A DNA stretch of 64,000 nucleotides from Cetobacterium ceti (GTDB taxonomy: Bacteria > Fusobacteriota > Fusobacteriia > Fusobacteriales > Fusobacteriaceae): contig NZ_FUWX01000005.1 of NCBI RefSeq assembly GCF_900167275.1, positions 1-64,000 on the forward strand, in the 5' to 3' direction. The notes beneath the pieces are model-generated. The model ran no database searches. It had not been told where the DNA came from and saw only the letters and a list, made by a program, of their open reading frames with translations. Position numbers and translations under genes: made by a program. Positions 54,343 through 63,380 of this stretch are shown here, piece by piece. Position 1 is the first letter of the stretch. Each line of letters starts with the position of its first letter.

Positions 54343-55857
54343 CTACTTATCTTTTTTTATCTTTATACTTGATACATCAATATATGCAAAGGGATACATT
54401 TTATAACCAGTAAACTGTGGAGATAAAGCTACCACTCTTCCTTGATCCATTAAATATATTCCTCCTATATCCTCATTTAATATATTTTGTATTTCCTTAT
54501 ATATTTTTATATTTTCTTCTTTATTATATTCTTTACTGGCCTTTTCCAATAACTCATCTATTTTTTTATTTGAATATTCCCCCATATTTGATAAATCTCC
54601 AGTTCTATATCTATTTAATATTCTATATGGATCTGGATATCCAATTATTCTAAGAATCGCTCCTTGATATTCATGATTTCTAAATACTGTGGGTAAATAT
54701 TGACTTAAAGGAATAGGAACAATTTCAACTTCTACTCCTATTTTTTTTAAATCTTCCTTTATGAATAAAGCTGCATCATTATCAAAATTATTTTCTGCTA
54801 TTGTATTTATAGTAAATTTTAAATTTGATTGTCCTGCTTCTTTTAATAATTTTTTAGCAATTTCTGGATTATATGAGTATTTATTTTCTAAACCTTTTTT
54901 AAAATATTCATCTAGTCCTGGGGACATATGACTTCCTACCTTAACACTTGAAGATAAACCTATTCCCTTTATAATCCTATCTATATCTATTCCTCTCCAA
55001 ATAGCTTCTCTTACTTTTTTATTTTTAAATGGTTCATATGAATTATTTAAATATAAAAGAGTTATATCATTTTGTAGTCCAGATATTAAAGTAACATTTT
55101 TATCATTTTTAAACTCTTTTTCAGTTTCATTAGTTAAAGGTAAAAAATTAATATCTCCATTTTTAAAAGCTATTAATCTACTTGCTCCCTCTTTATAGAC
55201 TCTAAATTCCACTTCTTTTATTTCTGGCTCTCCAAGATAATAATCTTTAAAAGCTTTTAAAACTAATTTTTGACCAGGAATATATTCTACAAATTCATAT
55301 GGCCCTGCACCAATAGGATGTTTTTCTAATTCTTTTTCAGAAATACCCTCAGGAATAATTGCCACATCTGCTAAGTCATATATATCAGAACTTTTTTCCT
55401 GTCCATCTTTTATATCTATTTCAACTCTATTTTTATCTAAAACTTTTACATCTTTTAAATTCATCTGCCAATCCCCTACAATTGGCTTTCCAGTTTTTAA
55501 CCCTGCTACTCTTTCAAAGGAATATTTTACATCTTCTGGTGTAATTATTTTTCCATTATGAAATTTTAAATTTTCTCTTAAAGTAAAAATATAAGATTTT
55601 CCTCCATTTTTTATTTCATATGATTTTGCAAGACCTGGAACTAATTTATTTTTATCTGGATCAAAACGTAAAAGTCCACTATTTAAATTTCTTATAACTT
55701 CCTTTGTTGCTCCTGCTATATCACTATCTGGAGCTATAGAAGCAAATCCAGTCTTTATAGGAATTACCATTCTATCCTTTAAGTCTTTTTCATCAGAACA
55801 ACCAGCTAAAAATATAAAAGTAACAATTAAAGTTAATATCATAAATATTTTTTTCAT
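54343..55857 (-). CDS. Peptide/nickel ABC transporter substrate-binding lipoprotein (family 5)
   Basis: 504 residues. Lipoprotein signal ending FIFLAGC, then the SBP family 5 fold: LNSGLLRFDPDKNKLVPGLAKS, YIFTLRENLKFHNGKIITPEDVKYS (signature) and a C-terminal lobe with RNHEYQGAILRIIGYPDPYRI. The ATG at 55857 follows GGAGG; an in-frame ATG 12 nt upstream overlaps that site. No permease or ATPase genes are adjacent, so it is an orphan binding protein in this window; ligand unknown. Confidence 0.92.
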   Translation of the reverse strand: MKKIFMILTLIVTFIFLAGCSDEKDLKDRMVIPIKTGFASIAPDSDIAGATKEVIRNLNSGLLRFDPDKNKLVPGLAKSYEIKNGGKSYIFTLRENLKFHNGKIITPEDVKYSFERVAGLKTGKPIVGDWQMNLKDVKVLDKNRVEIDIKDGQEKSSDIYDLADVAIIPEGISEKELEKHPIGAGPYEFVEYIPGQKLVLKAFKDYYLGEPEIKEVEFRVYKEGASRLIAFKNGDINFLPLTNETEKEFKNDKNVTLISGLQNDITLLYLNNSYEPFKNKKVREAIWRGIDIDRIIKGIGLSSSVKVGSHMSPGLDEYFKKGLENKYSYNPEIAKKLLKEAGQSNLKFTINTIAENNFDNDAALFIKEDLKKIGVEVEIVPIPLSQYLPTVFRNHEYQGAILRIIGYPDPYRILNRYRTGDLSNMGEYSNKKIDELLEKASKEYNKEENIKIYKEIQNILNEDIGGIYLMDQGRVVALSPQFTGYKMYPFAYIDVSSIKIKKDK

Positions 55858-55962
55858 TTTTTCCTCCAAACATTATTGTTTGGAATATTATATCATAACT
55901 TTCCTTGTATAATTGAACTTTTACATATATAATATTTTATAATTTTAAATTGAGGTGAAAAA

Positions 55963-56712
55963 ATGATTTTAACTATAGATATTGGAAACACTCATGTTGT
56001 AAGTGGAATTTTAACTAGAGAAGGAAATCTACTTTTTAAATTTAGAACAGCTTCTAATAAAAATTTAACTGAAGATGAATATTTTTCAATTTTGAAAAAT
56101 ATTTCTGATTTTAATTCCATTGATTTAAAAAATATCAAAGGTATAATAATCTCTTCAGTTGTTCCTGCTCTTGTAGATATATTTAAATTTTTAGGTAAAA
56201 AATATTTTAATATAGAACCTATTGTAGTTTCTAAAAATATAAATTTACCTTTCATATTAAATATTCCAACTTTAGGAGCTGACAGAATAATAAATTTATC
56301 TGAAGTTGCTTCAAAATACCTAGAAAAAAATATTTTAATTTTTGACTTTGGAACAGCTACTACCTATGATATTTTACAAAATAATATTTATATTGGTGGA
56401 GGGATTATTCCAGGAATTCAAATGTCTATAAATTCCCTAACTGAAAAAACAGCAAAACTACCTAAATTTGATTTTAAAATTAAAAAAAATGTGATTGGAA
56501 AAGAAACTTTAGATCAGCTTGAAAGTGGGATTTATTTTGGATATATTGGACAAATTAAAAATATAATTGAAGAAATTAAAAAAATCATTCCAGATATCTA
56601 TGTAATTTCCACAGGAGGTCTTGGAAATATTCCTTTAAATGAAATAGATATATATGATCCTAATTTAAGTTTATCTGGTTTGTATACTCTTTATAACTTA
56701 AATAACAAATAA
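55963..56712 (+). CDS. coaX: Type III pantothenate kinase
   Basis: First step of CoA synthesis. 249 residues. ASKHA-fold motifs: MILTIDIGNTHVVSGI, LGADRIINL and IFDFGTATTYDI, then GGGIIPGIQMS. TGAGG before the ATG. Single gene ending in a bidirectional terminator. Confidence 0.96.
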   Translation: MILTIDIGNTHVVSGILTREGNLLFKFRTASNKNLTEDEYFSILKNISDFNSIDLKNIKGIIISSVVPALVDIFKFLGKKYFNIEPIVVSKNINLPFILNIPTLGADRIINLSEVASKYLEKNILIFDFGTATTYDILQNNIYIGGGIIPGIQMSINSLTEKTAKLPKFDFKIKKNVIGKETLDQLESGIYFGYIGQIKNIIEEIKKIIPDIYVISTGGLGNIPLNEIDIYDPNLSLSGLYTLYNLNNK

Positions 56713-56739
56713 AAAACTGGGAAAATACTCCCAGTTTTT
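56712..56739. terminator. Bidirectional terminator between coaX and pyrE
   Basis: AAAAACTGGGA / TCCCAGTTTTT, 11-bp stem, 6-nt loop. It ends both coaX and the pyr operon. Confidence 0.87.
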
Positions 56740-56752
56740 ATTTGCTTATATA

Positions 56753-57376
56753 TTATTTCCCCCATGTATTAGGTTCTTTATTCCATTTAGAAGCTATTTC
56801 TGCTTCTTCCTCTGTTAAATATTTTTCTTCTTTAGCCACTTGAATAAGTGTTCCGAAGTTAGAAAGAGATTCCCATTTAATTTCTGCTTCTTCAAAGTTA
56901 TCATATGCCTTTTCAAATTCATATGAGAATATTGATAAAACTTTTACAGATTCTGCTCCAGCTTCTAATGCTGCATTTACAGCTTTAATAGAACTTCCTC
57001 CTGTAGAAATTAAATCTTCTATTACAACAACTCTTTTACCTTGTAAGTCAGCCCCTTCTATTTGTCTTCCTGCACCGTGAGCTTTTTTCTCTCCTCTTAT
57101 ATAAGACATTGGTACATTCATTTCTGTTGCAATAAATGCCGCCCAAGGAATTCCAGCAGTTGCTGTTCCTGCTACCACATCAAAGTCTCTTTTTTCTAAA
57201 ACTTTTATAAATTCCTTAACTACTACTTTTCTCTCTTCAGGAAATCCAATCATCTTTCTATTGTCACAATAAATTGGACTTTTAATTCCAGATACAAATG
57301 TAAATGGTTCCTTTACATTTAATCTTACCGCCTCTGTTGATAATAATGCTCTTGCTACTCTTCTTTCTCTATCCAT
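56753..57376 (-). CDS. pyrE: Orotate phosphoribosyltransferase
   Basis: Orotate plus PRPP to OMP. 207 residues. Motifs: SGIKSPIYCDNRK at the N-terminus, YIRGEKKAHGAGRQIEG and the PRPP loop VVVIEDLISTGGSSIKA. It overlaps the pyrC stop by 8 nt and is the last gene of the operon. Confidence 0.97.
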   Translation of the reverse strand: MDRERRVARALLSTEAVRLNVKEPFTFVSGIKSPIYCDNRKMIGFPEERKVVVKEFIKVLEKRDFDVVAGTATAGIPWAAFIATEMNVPMSYIRGEKKAHGAGRQIEGADLQGKRVVVIEDLISTGGSSIKAVNAALEAGAESVKVLSIFSYEFEKAYDNFEEAEIKWESLSNFGTLIQVAKEEKYLTEEEAEIASKWNKEPNTWGK

Positions 57377-58568
57377 TATACTCCACTTCCCTTCCAGTTT
57401 TTTTAAAAAATTCCTCTTGATTATATACGGTTCTTCCTCTTAATATCGTTCTTAAAACAGTTCCCCCTGTTTCTTTTCCTTCATATGGGCTCCACCCACA
57501 CTTAGATATTACCTGATCTCTTTCAATTATCCTTTTTTTGCCTATATCTATAATAACTAAATCCCCATCATTCCCTATTTTAATATCCCCTTTATTTTTA
57601 ATCTTAAAAATCTTACTAGGATTAATACACATTACTTCTATTAATCTTCTCATGGTAATCTTTTTTTCTGCCACTCCCCTTAGCATCATTTCCAAAGAAT
57701 TCTCTACTCCAGGAATTCCAAAAGTTACCTTTTCCATTTTTTCCCTTAACCTATGAGGGGCATGATCTGTCCCCACAGTATCAATTACTCCCTCATTAAG
57801 TCCCTTCCAAAGTTCACTATTATCCATTTCACTTTTCAACTCTGGTTTCATTCTTAAAAGTTCATTTCTATCCTTTTCACTAAAGAATAAATGATGAGGT
57901 GCTACCTCTCCATAAACTTCTAGTCCCTCCTCCTTAGCATTTTTAAGAAGCTCTACTTCACTTCCTAAAGAAAGATGACATAAGTATAATGGTTTTTTAT
58001 ATTTCCTGCTTAAGTCTATGGCTCTTTTCACCATTTCCCCTTCACTATGAACAGAAATTATCTTTGAACTTTTAAATAAATTTTCTAGAGTTTTTTCCTC
58101 TTCTACTAACATGTCCCCCGTAGACATATTTAAAAATATTTTTGTTGAAGCTACTCCATTTTTTACCTTTTCAATTTCCTTTGAATTATCATTTCTACTT
58201 CCCCCAAAGTGAAATCCATAATCTACATATGACATACTTAAGGAATGTTTTCTCTTTTCCTCTAAAACTTCCTCACTTATTGTATTAGGAATTGTGTTTG
58301 GCATATCTATAAATGTTGTAACCCCACCCTTTGCACATGCCATGCTTCCACTTGTGAAATCTTCCTTATGGGAAAGTCCTGGGTCCCTCATATGTGTGTG
58401 CACATCCACAACCCCAGGAATTACATAATTTTTTTCTGCATCAATAATTTCTTCCCCGATTTCTTGTAAATTTTCCCCGATTTCCACAATTTTTTCATCT
58501 TTTATTAAAATATCTCTAATAACTTCACTATTATCCTCAAGTACTAATCTACAGTTTTTAATTAACAT
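57369..58568 (-). CDS. pyrC: Dihydroorotase (type I)
   Basis: Cyclises carbamoyl aspartate. 399 residues, amidohydrolase fold. Metal motif VDVHTHMRDPG, further ligands VHSEGE and LCHLS, and GTDHAPHRLREK. It overlaps the end of pyrF by 7 nt and pyrE by 8 nt. Confidence 0.96.
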   Translation of the reverse strand: MLIKNCRLVLEDNSEVIRDILIKDEKIVEIGENLQEIGEEIIDAEKNYVIPGVVDVHTHMRDPGLSHKEDFTSGSMACAKGGVTTFIDMPNTIPNTISEEVLEEKRKHSLSMSYVDYGFHFGGSRNDNSKEIEKVKNGVASTKIFLNMSTGDMLVEEEKTLENLFKSSKIISVHSEGEMVKRAIDLSRKYKKPLYLCHLSLGSEVELLKNAKEEGLEVYGEVAPHHLFFSEKDRNELLRMKPELKSEMDNSELWKGLNEGVIDTVGTDHAPHRLREKMEKVTFGIPGVENSLEMMLRGVAEKKITMRRLIEVMCINPSKIFKIKNKGDIKIGNDGDLVIIDIGKKRIIERDQVISKCGWSPYEGKETGGTVLRTILRGRTVYNQEEFFKKTGREVEYNG

Positions 58569-59287
58569 TTCTCTTTTAATCCTTCCTCTATTTCACTTAA
58601 AACCATTTCTGCTGCTTTCTTAGGATCTTCATTTTTTGTAACAGGTCTTCCTACTACTAAATAATCACATCCATTTAAAATTGCATCCTTTGGAGTCATT
58701 ATTCTTTCTTGGTCATTGGCAACTGACCATCTTGGTCTAACTCCTGGACAAACAGTTTTAAACTCTTCTCCACATGCTTCTTTTATACTCTTTGCTTCCC
58801 ATGGAGAACAAACAACTCCATCCATTCCTGCTTCCTTAGTTAATCTTGCTAAATTTAAAGCCAATTCCTTTAAAGGTAATTCACTTTTATATGTATCTTT
58901 TAAATCTTCCTCTGAAAAACTTGTAAGAACTGTTACTCCTATTGCTAGAGTTTCTTTATTTATTTCCTTTGCTCCCTTTGCAACAGAAGCCATCATTTTC
59001 TTTCCTCCACCTGAATGAACATTAAACATAAATACATTACTTCTAGCTGCAAATAAAGATGCCATTGTAGTTGTATTTGGTATGTCATGGAACTTTAAAT
59101 CTAAAAAGACTTTCTTTCCTTTTTCAGTTAAATACTCTACCATTTCTCCCTTGGAGTTTAAGAAAAGTTCTAATCCTACCTTATAAAAACTAACTGTATC
59201 TCCTAAAGTTTCTACTATATTTTTTGCATCTTCTGGATTTGAATAATCCAATGCAATTATCATTCTATCCTTTACATTCATCATCAA
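58562..59287 (-). CDS. pyrF: Orotidine 5'-phosphate decarboxylase
   Basis: OMP to UMP. 241 residues. Catalytic block FLDLKFHDIPNTT with the Lys and Asp residues; also VCPGVRPRWS and DYLVVGRPVTKNEDP for phosphate binding. GGGAGG 8 nt before the first ATG. Confidence 0.97.
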   Translation of the reverse strand: MMMNVKDRMIIALDYSNPEDAKNIVETLGDTVSFYKVGLELFLNSKGEMVEYLTEKGKKVFLDLKFHDIPNTTTMASLFAARSNVFMFNVHSGGGKKMMASVAKGAKEINKETLAIGVTVLTSFSEEDLKDTYKSELPLKELALNLARLTKEAGMDGVVCSPWEAKSIKEACGEEFKTVCPGVRPRWSVANDQERIMTPKDAILNGCDYLVVGRPVTKNEDPKKAAEMVLSEIEEGLKEKC

Positions 59288-59314
59288 TCTTTCCTCCCAA
59301 TTTTTTTAATCTTT

Positions 59315-60232
59315 TTATTTATGAACTGCCCCAACTATTTCACATATATTTTTTAATTCATTTTCCTCACAAAACTTTCTCATTCCCTCTTTTACTTCTA
59401 AAGGTAAAATTGGATTTGTGAAAAGTCCTGTTCCTAAGGATACCATCGATGCTCCTGCCATCATAAATTCTATTGCATCTTCTGGTGAACTTATTCCTCC
59501 CATTCCAATAATTGGAATATTTACAGCTTTTTTAACTTGATAAATCATTCTAAGTGCAACTGGTTTCACAGCTGGTCCTGAAAATCCACCAAAAGTATTT
59601 CCTAAAACAGGTTTTCTTTTCTTTATGTCTATTGCCATTCCTAAAAGTGTATTTATCATTGAAATTCCATCTGCCCCATTTGCTTCAACTATTTTAGCTA
59701 TATGAGCTATATCTGTAACATTTGGAGATAATTTTACAACTAAAGGTTTACTTGTTACTTCTCTTACGGCTTTAGTCGTTGCTCCTGCCACATCTGGATT
59801 GGCTCCAAATGCCATTCCACCATCTTTAACATTTGGACAAGAAATATTAAGTTCAATTATATCTACATCTTCCATAGTTTCCACTCTTTTAGCTAATTCT
59901 ACATATTCTTCTATAGTTTTTCCATTTATATTTACAATAATTGGTACTTTAATGTTATTTTTCTTTAAGTCCTTTAAAATAACATTTTCAAAATAATCTA
60001 CTCCTGGATTTTCTAATCCTACACAGTTTAACATTCCCCCTGGAGTTTCTGCTATTCTAGTTCCATAGTTTCCATCTCTTGGCTCTAAAGTTATTCCCTT
60101 TACAACAATTCCACCAAGCTCATTTGGATCATAATAATCCTTATACTCAAGTCCAAAACCAAAACACCCTGAAGATGTTACTATAGGATTTTCAAATTCT
60201 ATTCCTAAAAATGTTGTTTTTAATCTATTCAT
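59315..60232 (-). CDS. pyrD: Dihydroorotate dehydrogenase, class 1B catalytic subunit
   Basis: 305 residues. The ATG at 60232 has GGGGGA upstream; an in-frame ATG further back lies inside pyrK. Active-site Cys in IIELNISCPNVKDG, typical of class 1B, and the FMN-binding GMGGISSPEDA. Paired with PyrK, it uses NAD+ as acceptor. Confidence 0.96.
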   Translation of the reverse strand: MNRLKTTFLGIEFENPIVTSSGCFGFGLEYKDYYDPNELGGIVVKGITLEPRDGNYGTRIAETPGGMLNCVGLENPGVDYFENVILKDLKKNNIKVPIIVNINGKTIEEYVELAKRVETMEDVDIIELNISCPNVKDGGMAFGANPDVAGATTKAVREVTSKPLVVKLSPNVTDIAHIAKIVEANGADGISMINTLLGMAIDIKKRKPVLGNTFGGFSGPAVKPVALRMIYQVKKAVNIPIIGMGGISSPEDAIEFMMAGASMVSLGTGLFTNPILPLEVKEGMRKFCEENELKNICEIVGAVHK

Positions 60233-60245
60233 TTCTGTTTTCCCC

Positions 60246-61049
60246 CTATTTTCCACAAGAACATCCAATATTTTCACTAGGATTCATATCCACAATTATT
60301 TTTCCATCAAACACAGGTCCATCATGACAAACTCTTTTCATTCCATCTAATGTTTTTATAGAGCAACCTACACATGCCTTTACTCCACATGCCATTCTCT
60401 CCTCTAAAGATAATTCACACTCTATATTATTTTCTAAAGCTACTTTTCCAATTGCTTCCATCATTCCTTGAGGTCCACAAGTTTGAATTAAATCTATTTT
60501 TTCATTTTGTAAAACTTCCTTTAAAGCAGTAACTACATTTCCCTTAATTCCTTCTGAACCATCATCTGTTGTAACAATTACTTTTACTCCATCTAAATCT
60601 AAATTTTCAAGTATTTTCACAGCTCCCTTATCTCTTCCACCACCGATGAAAATAACTTTATTTTTTTCTTTTAATTCATTTATCAATAATTTTGTAGGTG
60701 CAATTCCCATTCCTCCACCGATTACCACAACTGTTTTATTCTCAACATCAGTTGTAAATCCATTTCCTAAAGGCCCTTGGATGTTTATAGTTTCTCCAAC
60801 TTTCATATTTGAAAACTCCACAGTTCCCTTTCCTTTTACTTCATAGTAAAATTCAAGAATTTGATTTTCTCTGTCTACATTATGTAAACTTATTGGCCTT
60901 CTTAAAATAAGCATCTCATTTTTATTTTTTAACATGAAAAATTGTCCAGCCTTTGATTTTTCCCAAGACTTATTACTTTTTACTTTCATTAAGTAATATC
61001 TATCTCCCACGTATTTATTTTCTATTATTTCATTATTTTCTAAAAACAT
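60246..61049 (-). CDS. pyrK: Dihydroorotate dehydrogenase electron transfer subunit
   Basis: 267 residues. FAD region MLILRRPISLHNV, NAD region VVVIGGGMGIAPTKLLI, and 2Fe-2S motif RMACGVKACVGCSIKT...RVCHDGPVF. The ATG at 61049 has GGGAGG; an ATG 12 nt upstream overlaps it. Placed 13 nt before pyrD and 27 nt after pyrB. Confidence 0.96.
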   Translation of the reverse strand: MFLENNEIIENKYVGDRYYLMKVKSNKSWEKSKAGQFFMLKNKNEMLILRRPISLHNVDRENQILEFYYEVKGKGTVEFSNMKVGETINIQGPLGNGFTTDVENKTVVVIGGGMGIAPTKLLINELKEKNKVIFIGGGRDKGAVKILENLDLDGVKVIVTTDDGSEGIKGNVVTALKEVLQNEKIDLIQTCGPQGMMEAIGKVALENNIECELSLEERMACGVKACVGCSIKTLDGMKRVCHDGPVFDGKIIVDMNPSENIGCSCGK

Positions 61050-61076
61050 TATTCCTCCCAATTATTCAAAACAAAT

Positions 61077-62150
61077 TTATTTAATTTCTCTTCCGCAGTA
61101 GTAACAATATTTTATTCCATTTTCTTCTAATACTTTATTTCTTGTTTTTTCTATTTGAGTTATACATCTATTATTTTTACACTGTATCTCTTCATGGGCA
61201 CTTATACTATCTCTTTTTTCCACATCCATTTCATCCTCATCAAGATGATATTTTCCAAGAGCAATTGCATACATCGCTTCTCTTACAGGAACTCCATTTG
61301 CTGCTTGTTTAAAATATAGTGCATGTTTTGTATCATCTAAATCTATATTGATCTCTGTAACTCTTGGTAAAGGGTGAAGTATTATCATCTCTTCTTTACA
61401 CTTTCCAACTATTGAATTCTTATCTATCTCATATACTGTTTTTACCTTTTCATATTCATCTAAATTTTCAAATCTCTCCCTTTGAATTCTAGTCATATAC
61501 ATTACATCTATTTCAGGTAAAATGTCCTTATAATCATCTACTAGTGTATACTTAATATTTCTATTATTTAAAAACTTTAAAATATGCTCAGGAATCTGAA
61601 TTAAATCTGGAGCAACAAAGTAAAACTCACAGTTAAACATTGAAAGTGCTTTACTTAATGAGTGAACTGTTCTTCCATATTTCAAATCTCCCACAAAAGC
61701 TATTTTTAAATTTTCAATTTTTCCCATCTCCTCTTGAATTGTATATAAATCAAGAAGTGTTTGACTAGGATGTTCATTTGCTCCATCTCCACCATTTATA
61801 ATGGGAACATTAGATACTTCAGTTGCAAATCTTGCTGCTCCATCTATAGGATGTCTCATAACTATCACATCTGAATAAGCTCCTGTCATTTTAATTGTAT
61901 CTCTTAAGCTCTCCCCTTTTTTTAAAGACGTGGCATCAGGAGAATCAAAACCTAAAACTTTAGCCCCAACTCTGTAGGCCGCTGATGTAAAAGATAATCT
62001 AGTTCTTGTTGATGGTTCAAAGAACAGGCTTGAAACTATTTTATCTCCAAGCAAATTTCCCTGTGGATTTTCCTTTAAACTTTTGGCTAATTTTAAAATT
62101 CTTAAAATCTCTCCCTTTGTAAAATCCTTCATTGAAATAAAATCTCTCAT
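61077..62150 (-). CDS. pyrB: Aspartate carbamoyltransferase with C-terminal PyrI-type zinc domain
   Basis: 357 residues. The catalytic chain (about 1-300) has SLFFEPSTRTRLSF, the GGDGANEHPSQTLLDLYT block and LHPLPRVTEI. After ALGKYHLDED comes a tail of about 55 residues with QCKNNRC and YCYYCGREIK: C-x4-C-x19-C-x2-C, the arrangement of the zinc domain of the E. coli regulatory chain PyrI. The nucleotide-binding domain of PyrI is missing. A separate pyrI is not in the operon. Likely no CTP feedback through this tail. AGGAGG before the ATG; first enzyme gene of the pyr operon. Confidence 0.93.
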   Translation of the reverse strand: MRDFISMKDFTKGEILRILKLAKSLKENPQGNLLGDKIVSSLFFEPSTRTRLSFTSAAYRVGAKVLGFDSPDATSLKKGESLRDTIKMTGAYSDVIVMRHPIDGAARFATEVSNVPIINGGDGANEHPSQTLLDLYTIQEEMGKIENLKIAFVGDLKYGRTVHSLSKALSMFNCEFYFVAPDLIQIPEHILKFLNNRNIKYTLVDDYKDILPEIDVMYMTRIQRERFENLDEYEKVKTVYEIDKNSIVGKCKEEMIILHPLPRVTEINIDLDDTKHALYFKQAANGVPVREAMYAIALGKYHLDEDEMDVEKRDSISAHEEIQCKNNRCITQIEKTRNKVLEENGIKYCYYCGREIK

Positions 62151-62172
62151 GATACCTCCTAATTTTTTTTAA

Positions 62173-62216
62173 TAAAAAAGGGAATAGAACTACAAATAAA
62201 TGTAGTTACTATTCCC
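62173..62216 (-). terminator. Attenuator terminator before pyrB
   Basis: On the minus strand GGGAATAG-T-AACTACA pairs with TGTAGTTCTATTCCC, 15 bp with one bulged base and a 6-nt loop, followed by six Us. The leader peptide stop codon lies in its 3' arm, so a translating ribosome would open it. Confidence 0.85.
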
Positions 62217-62333
62217 AATATTAGAAATATATAAAATAGATAACAAAAATATAGAAAATAAAAACAAATTATTTAAAAGAAATATCGGTTTTTTTCTGAT
62301 TTTTTTCCTTATGTAACTTGTCCTTTTCAGCAC
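62190..62333 (-). CDS. Putative pyr leader peptide, 47 aa (pyrBI-type attenuator)
   Basis: GTG start at 62333 with AAGGAGG 9 nt upstream; an in-frame ATG directly against the ribosome site is too close to be used. The product is basic at the start (MLKRTSYIRKKIRKKP), then very hydrophobic (IFLLNNLFLFSIFLL...), ending SNYIYL. In the 60 nt complementary to 62221-62280, 39 are U. The stop (62192-62190) is in the 3' arm of the terminator. This is the layout of E. coli pyrL-pyrBI, where low UTP stalls RNA polymerase in a U-rich leader and lets the ribosome catch up and prevent termination. Translation is inferred. Confidence 0.7.
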   Translation of the reverse strand: MLKRTSYIRKKIRKKPIFLLNNLFLFSIFLLSILYISNIGNSNYIYL

Positions 62334-62367
62334 TTTTGCCATCCTCCTTTTTTTTCACGCTTGGAAG

Positions 62368-62396
62368 ATTGTAGCATATAAATTTCTATATTTCAA
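62368..62396 (-). promoter_or_regulatory. Promoter of the pyr operon
   Basis: Minus strand TTGAAA, 17 bp, TACAAT; start expected at the A near 62361, about 28 nt before the leader peptide start. It begins right after the stop codon of the preceding gene. Confidence 0.7.
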
Positions 62397-63368
62397 CTAT
62401 TTTTTTAAGAAATTTAAAAGTTCTTTTCTGTATGTTTCTAAATTTTCCATAAGGTTATTTATGTCTTCTTTATTTAAAACTATAATTTTTTCACTTTTAG
62501 GAACTCCATTAAAGGTTTCTGGAAGTTTTATATTTGTAACAGGAAACATATAATTTTTTTCTGCCACTAACTTTTGAAACTCCTCTGATAAAATGCTATC
62601 CATAAATTTTTTAGCTCCAGATTTTATCTCTTTTTTCTTAGTTAAACTTGCCCCCTCTAAGTATACATATCCCCCATCCTCTGGAATAAAACTTTCATAC
62701 TTATTATCTGGTCCATCCATATGAAAAAATATACTACTTGTTGCATATCCTGTCATCATAGGAGCCTCTCCTCCTGTGAATTTACCAAAAGCTTCAGTCC
62801 AACCAGGTGCTACTACTTTAATAGCAGGTTTTAGTGTTTCCCAAAACTTCATCCAATCCTTTCTGTAAAGTCCATAACTCCAAAATAAAAGTTCTTGACC
62901 TGTGGTTCCTCTAGGACTTTCAATTATAAGAGAATCTTTTAACTTCCCAATTTCTTCTAAAGTTTTTGGTGGATTAGGTAATTTTTTACTGTCATAGTTA
63001 ATGGCCATAAATCCGTAGTCAAAAGGAGTTATATATCCTTCATCATCAAAAAAATATTTTTTATTTTTTATTTTTTCTAAATTCTTTGGAGTATATTTTT
63101 CCAAAAGATTTTCTTTTTTTCCAACTTCCCCCATAACCTGAGTCAAACCTAAAACAACATCGCTTTTAGGATTTCTTTTTTCAAGTTTCATTCTTGGAAC
63201 AATACCATCTACAGATATGAATTTTATACTGTCTCCTGTTTCTTTTTCAAATATTGGTCCATAATCTTTTTCTACCCATTTCATAGAATTTGGTCCATAT
63301 ACAACTATTTCCTCTCCAAAGGCACAAATTGAAACTCCTAAAAATAATCCCGTAAGAACTTTTTTCAT
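62397..63368 (-). CDS. ABC transporter substrate-binding protein, ThiB-like
   Basis: 323 residues with a Sec signal (MKKVLTGLFLGVSICAFG). Periplasmic binding fold of the iron/thiamine/phosphonate group: EIVVYGPNSMKWVEKDYGPIFEKETG, SDVVLGLTQVMG, ESPRGTTGQELLFWS and APGWTEAFGKFTGGEAPMMTGYATS. This resembles the thiamine-binding protein ThiB more than the iron-binding members. No permease or ATPase is adjacent and no TPP riboswitch is seen. It follows hflX by 12 nt. Confidence 0.82.
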   Translation of the reverse strand: MKKVLTGLFLGVSICAFGEEIVVYGPNSMKWVEKDYGPIFEKETGDSIKFISVDGIVPRMKLEKRNPKSDVVLGLTQVMGEVGKKENLLEKYTPKNLEKIKNKKYFFDDEGYITPFDYGFMAINYDSKKLPNPPKTLEEIGKLKDSLIIESPRGTTGQELLFWSYGLYRKDWMKFWETLKPAIKVVAPGWTEAFGKFTGGEAPMMTGYATSSIFFHMDGPDNKYESFIPEDGGYVYLEGASLTKKKEIKSGAKKFMDSILSEEFQKLVAEKNYMFPVTNIKLPETFNGVPKSEKIIVLNKEDINNLMENLETYRKELLNFLKK

Positions 63369-63380
63369 TTTATTCCCCCA

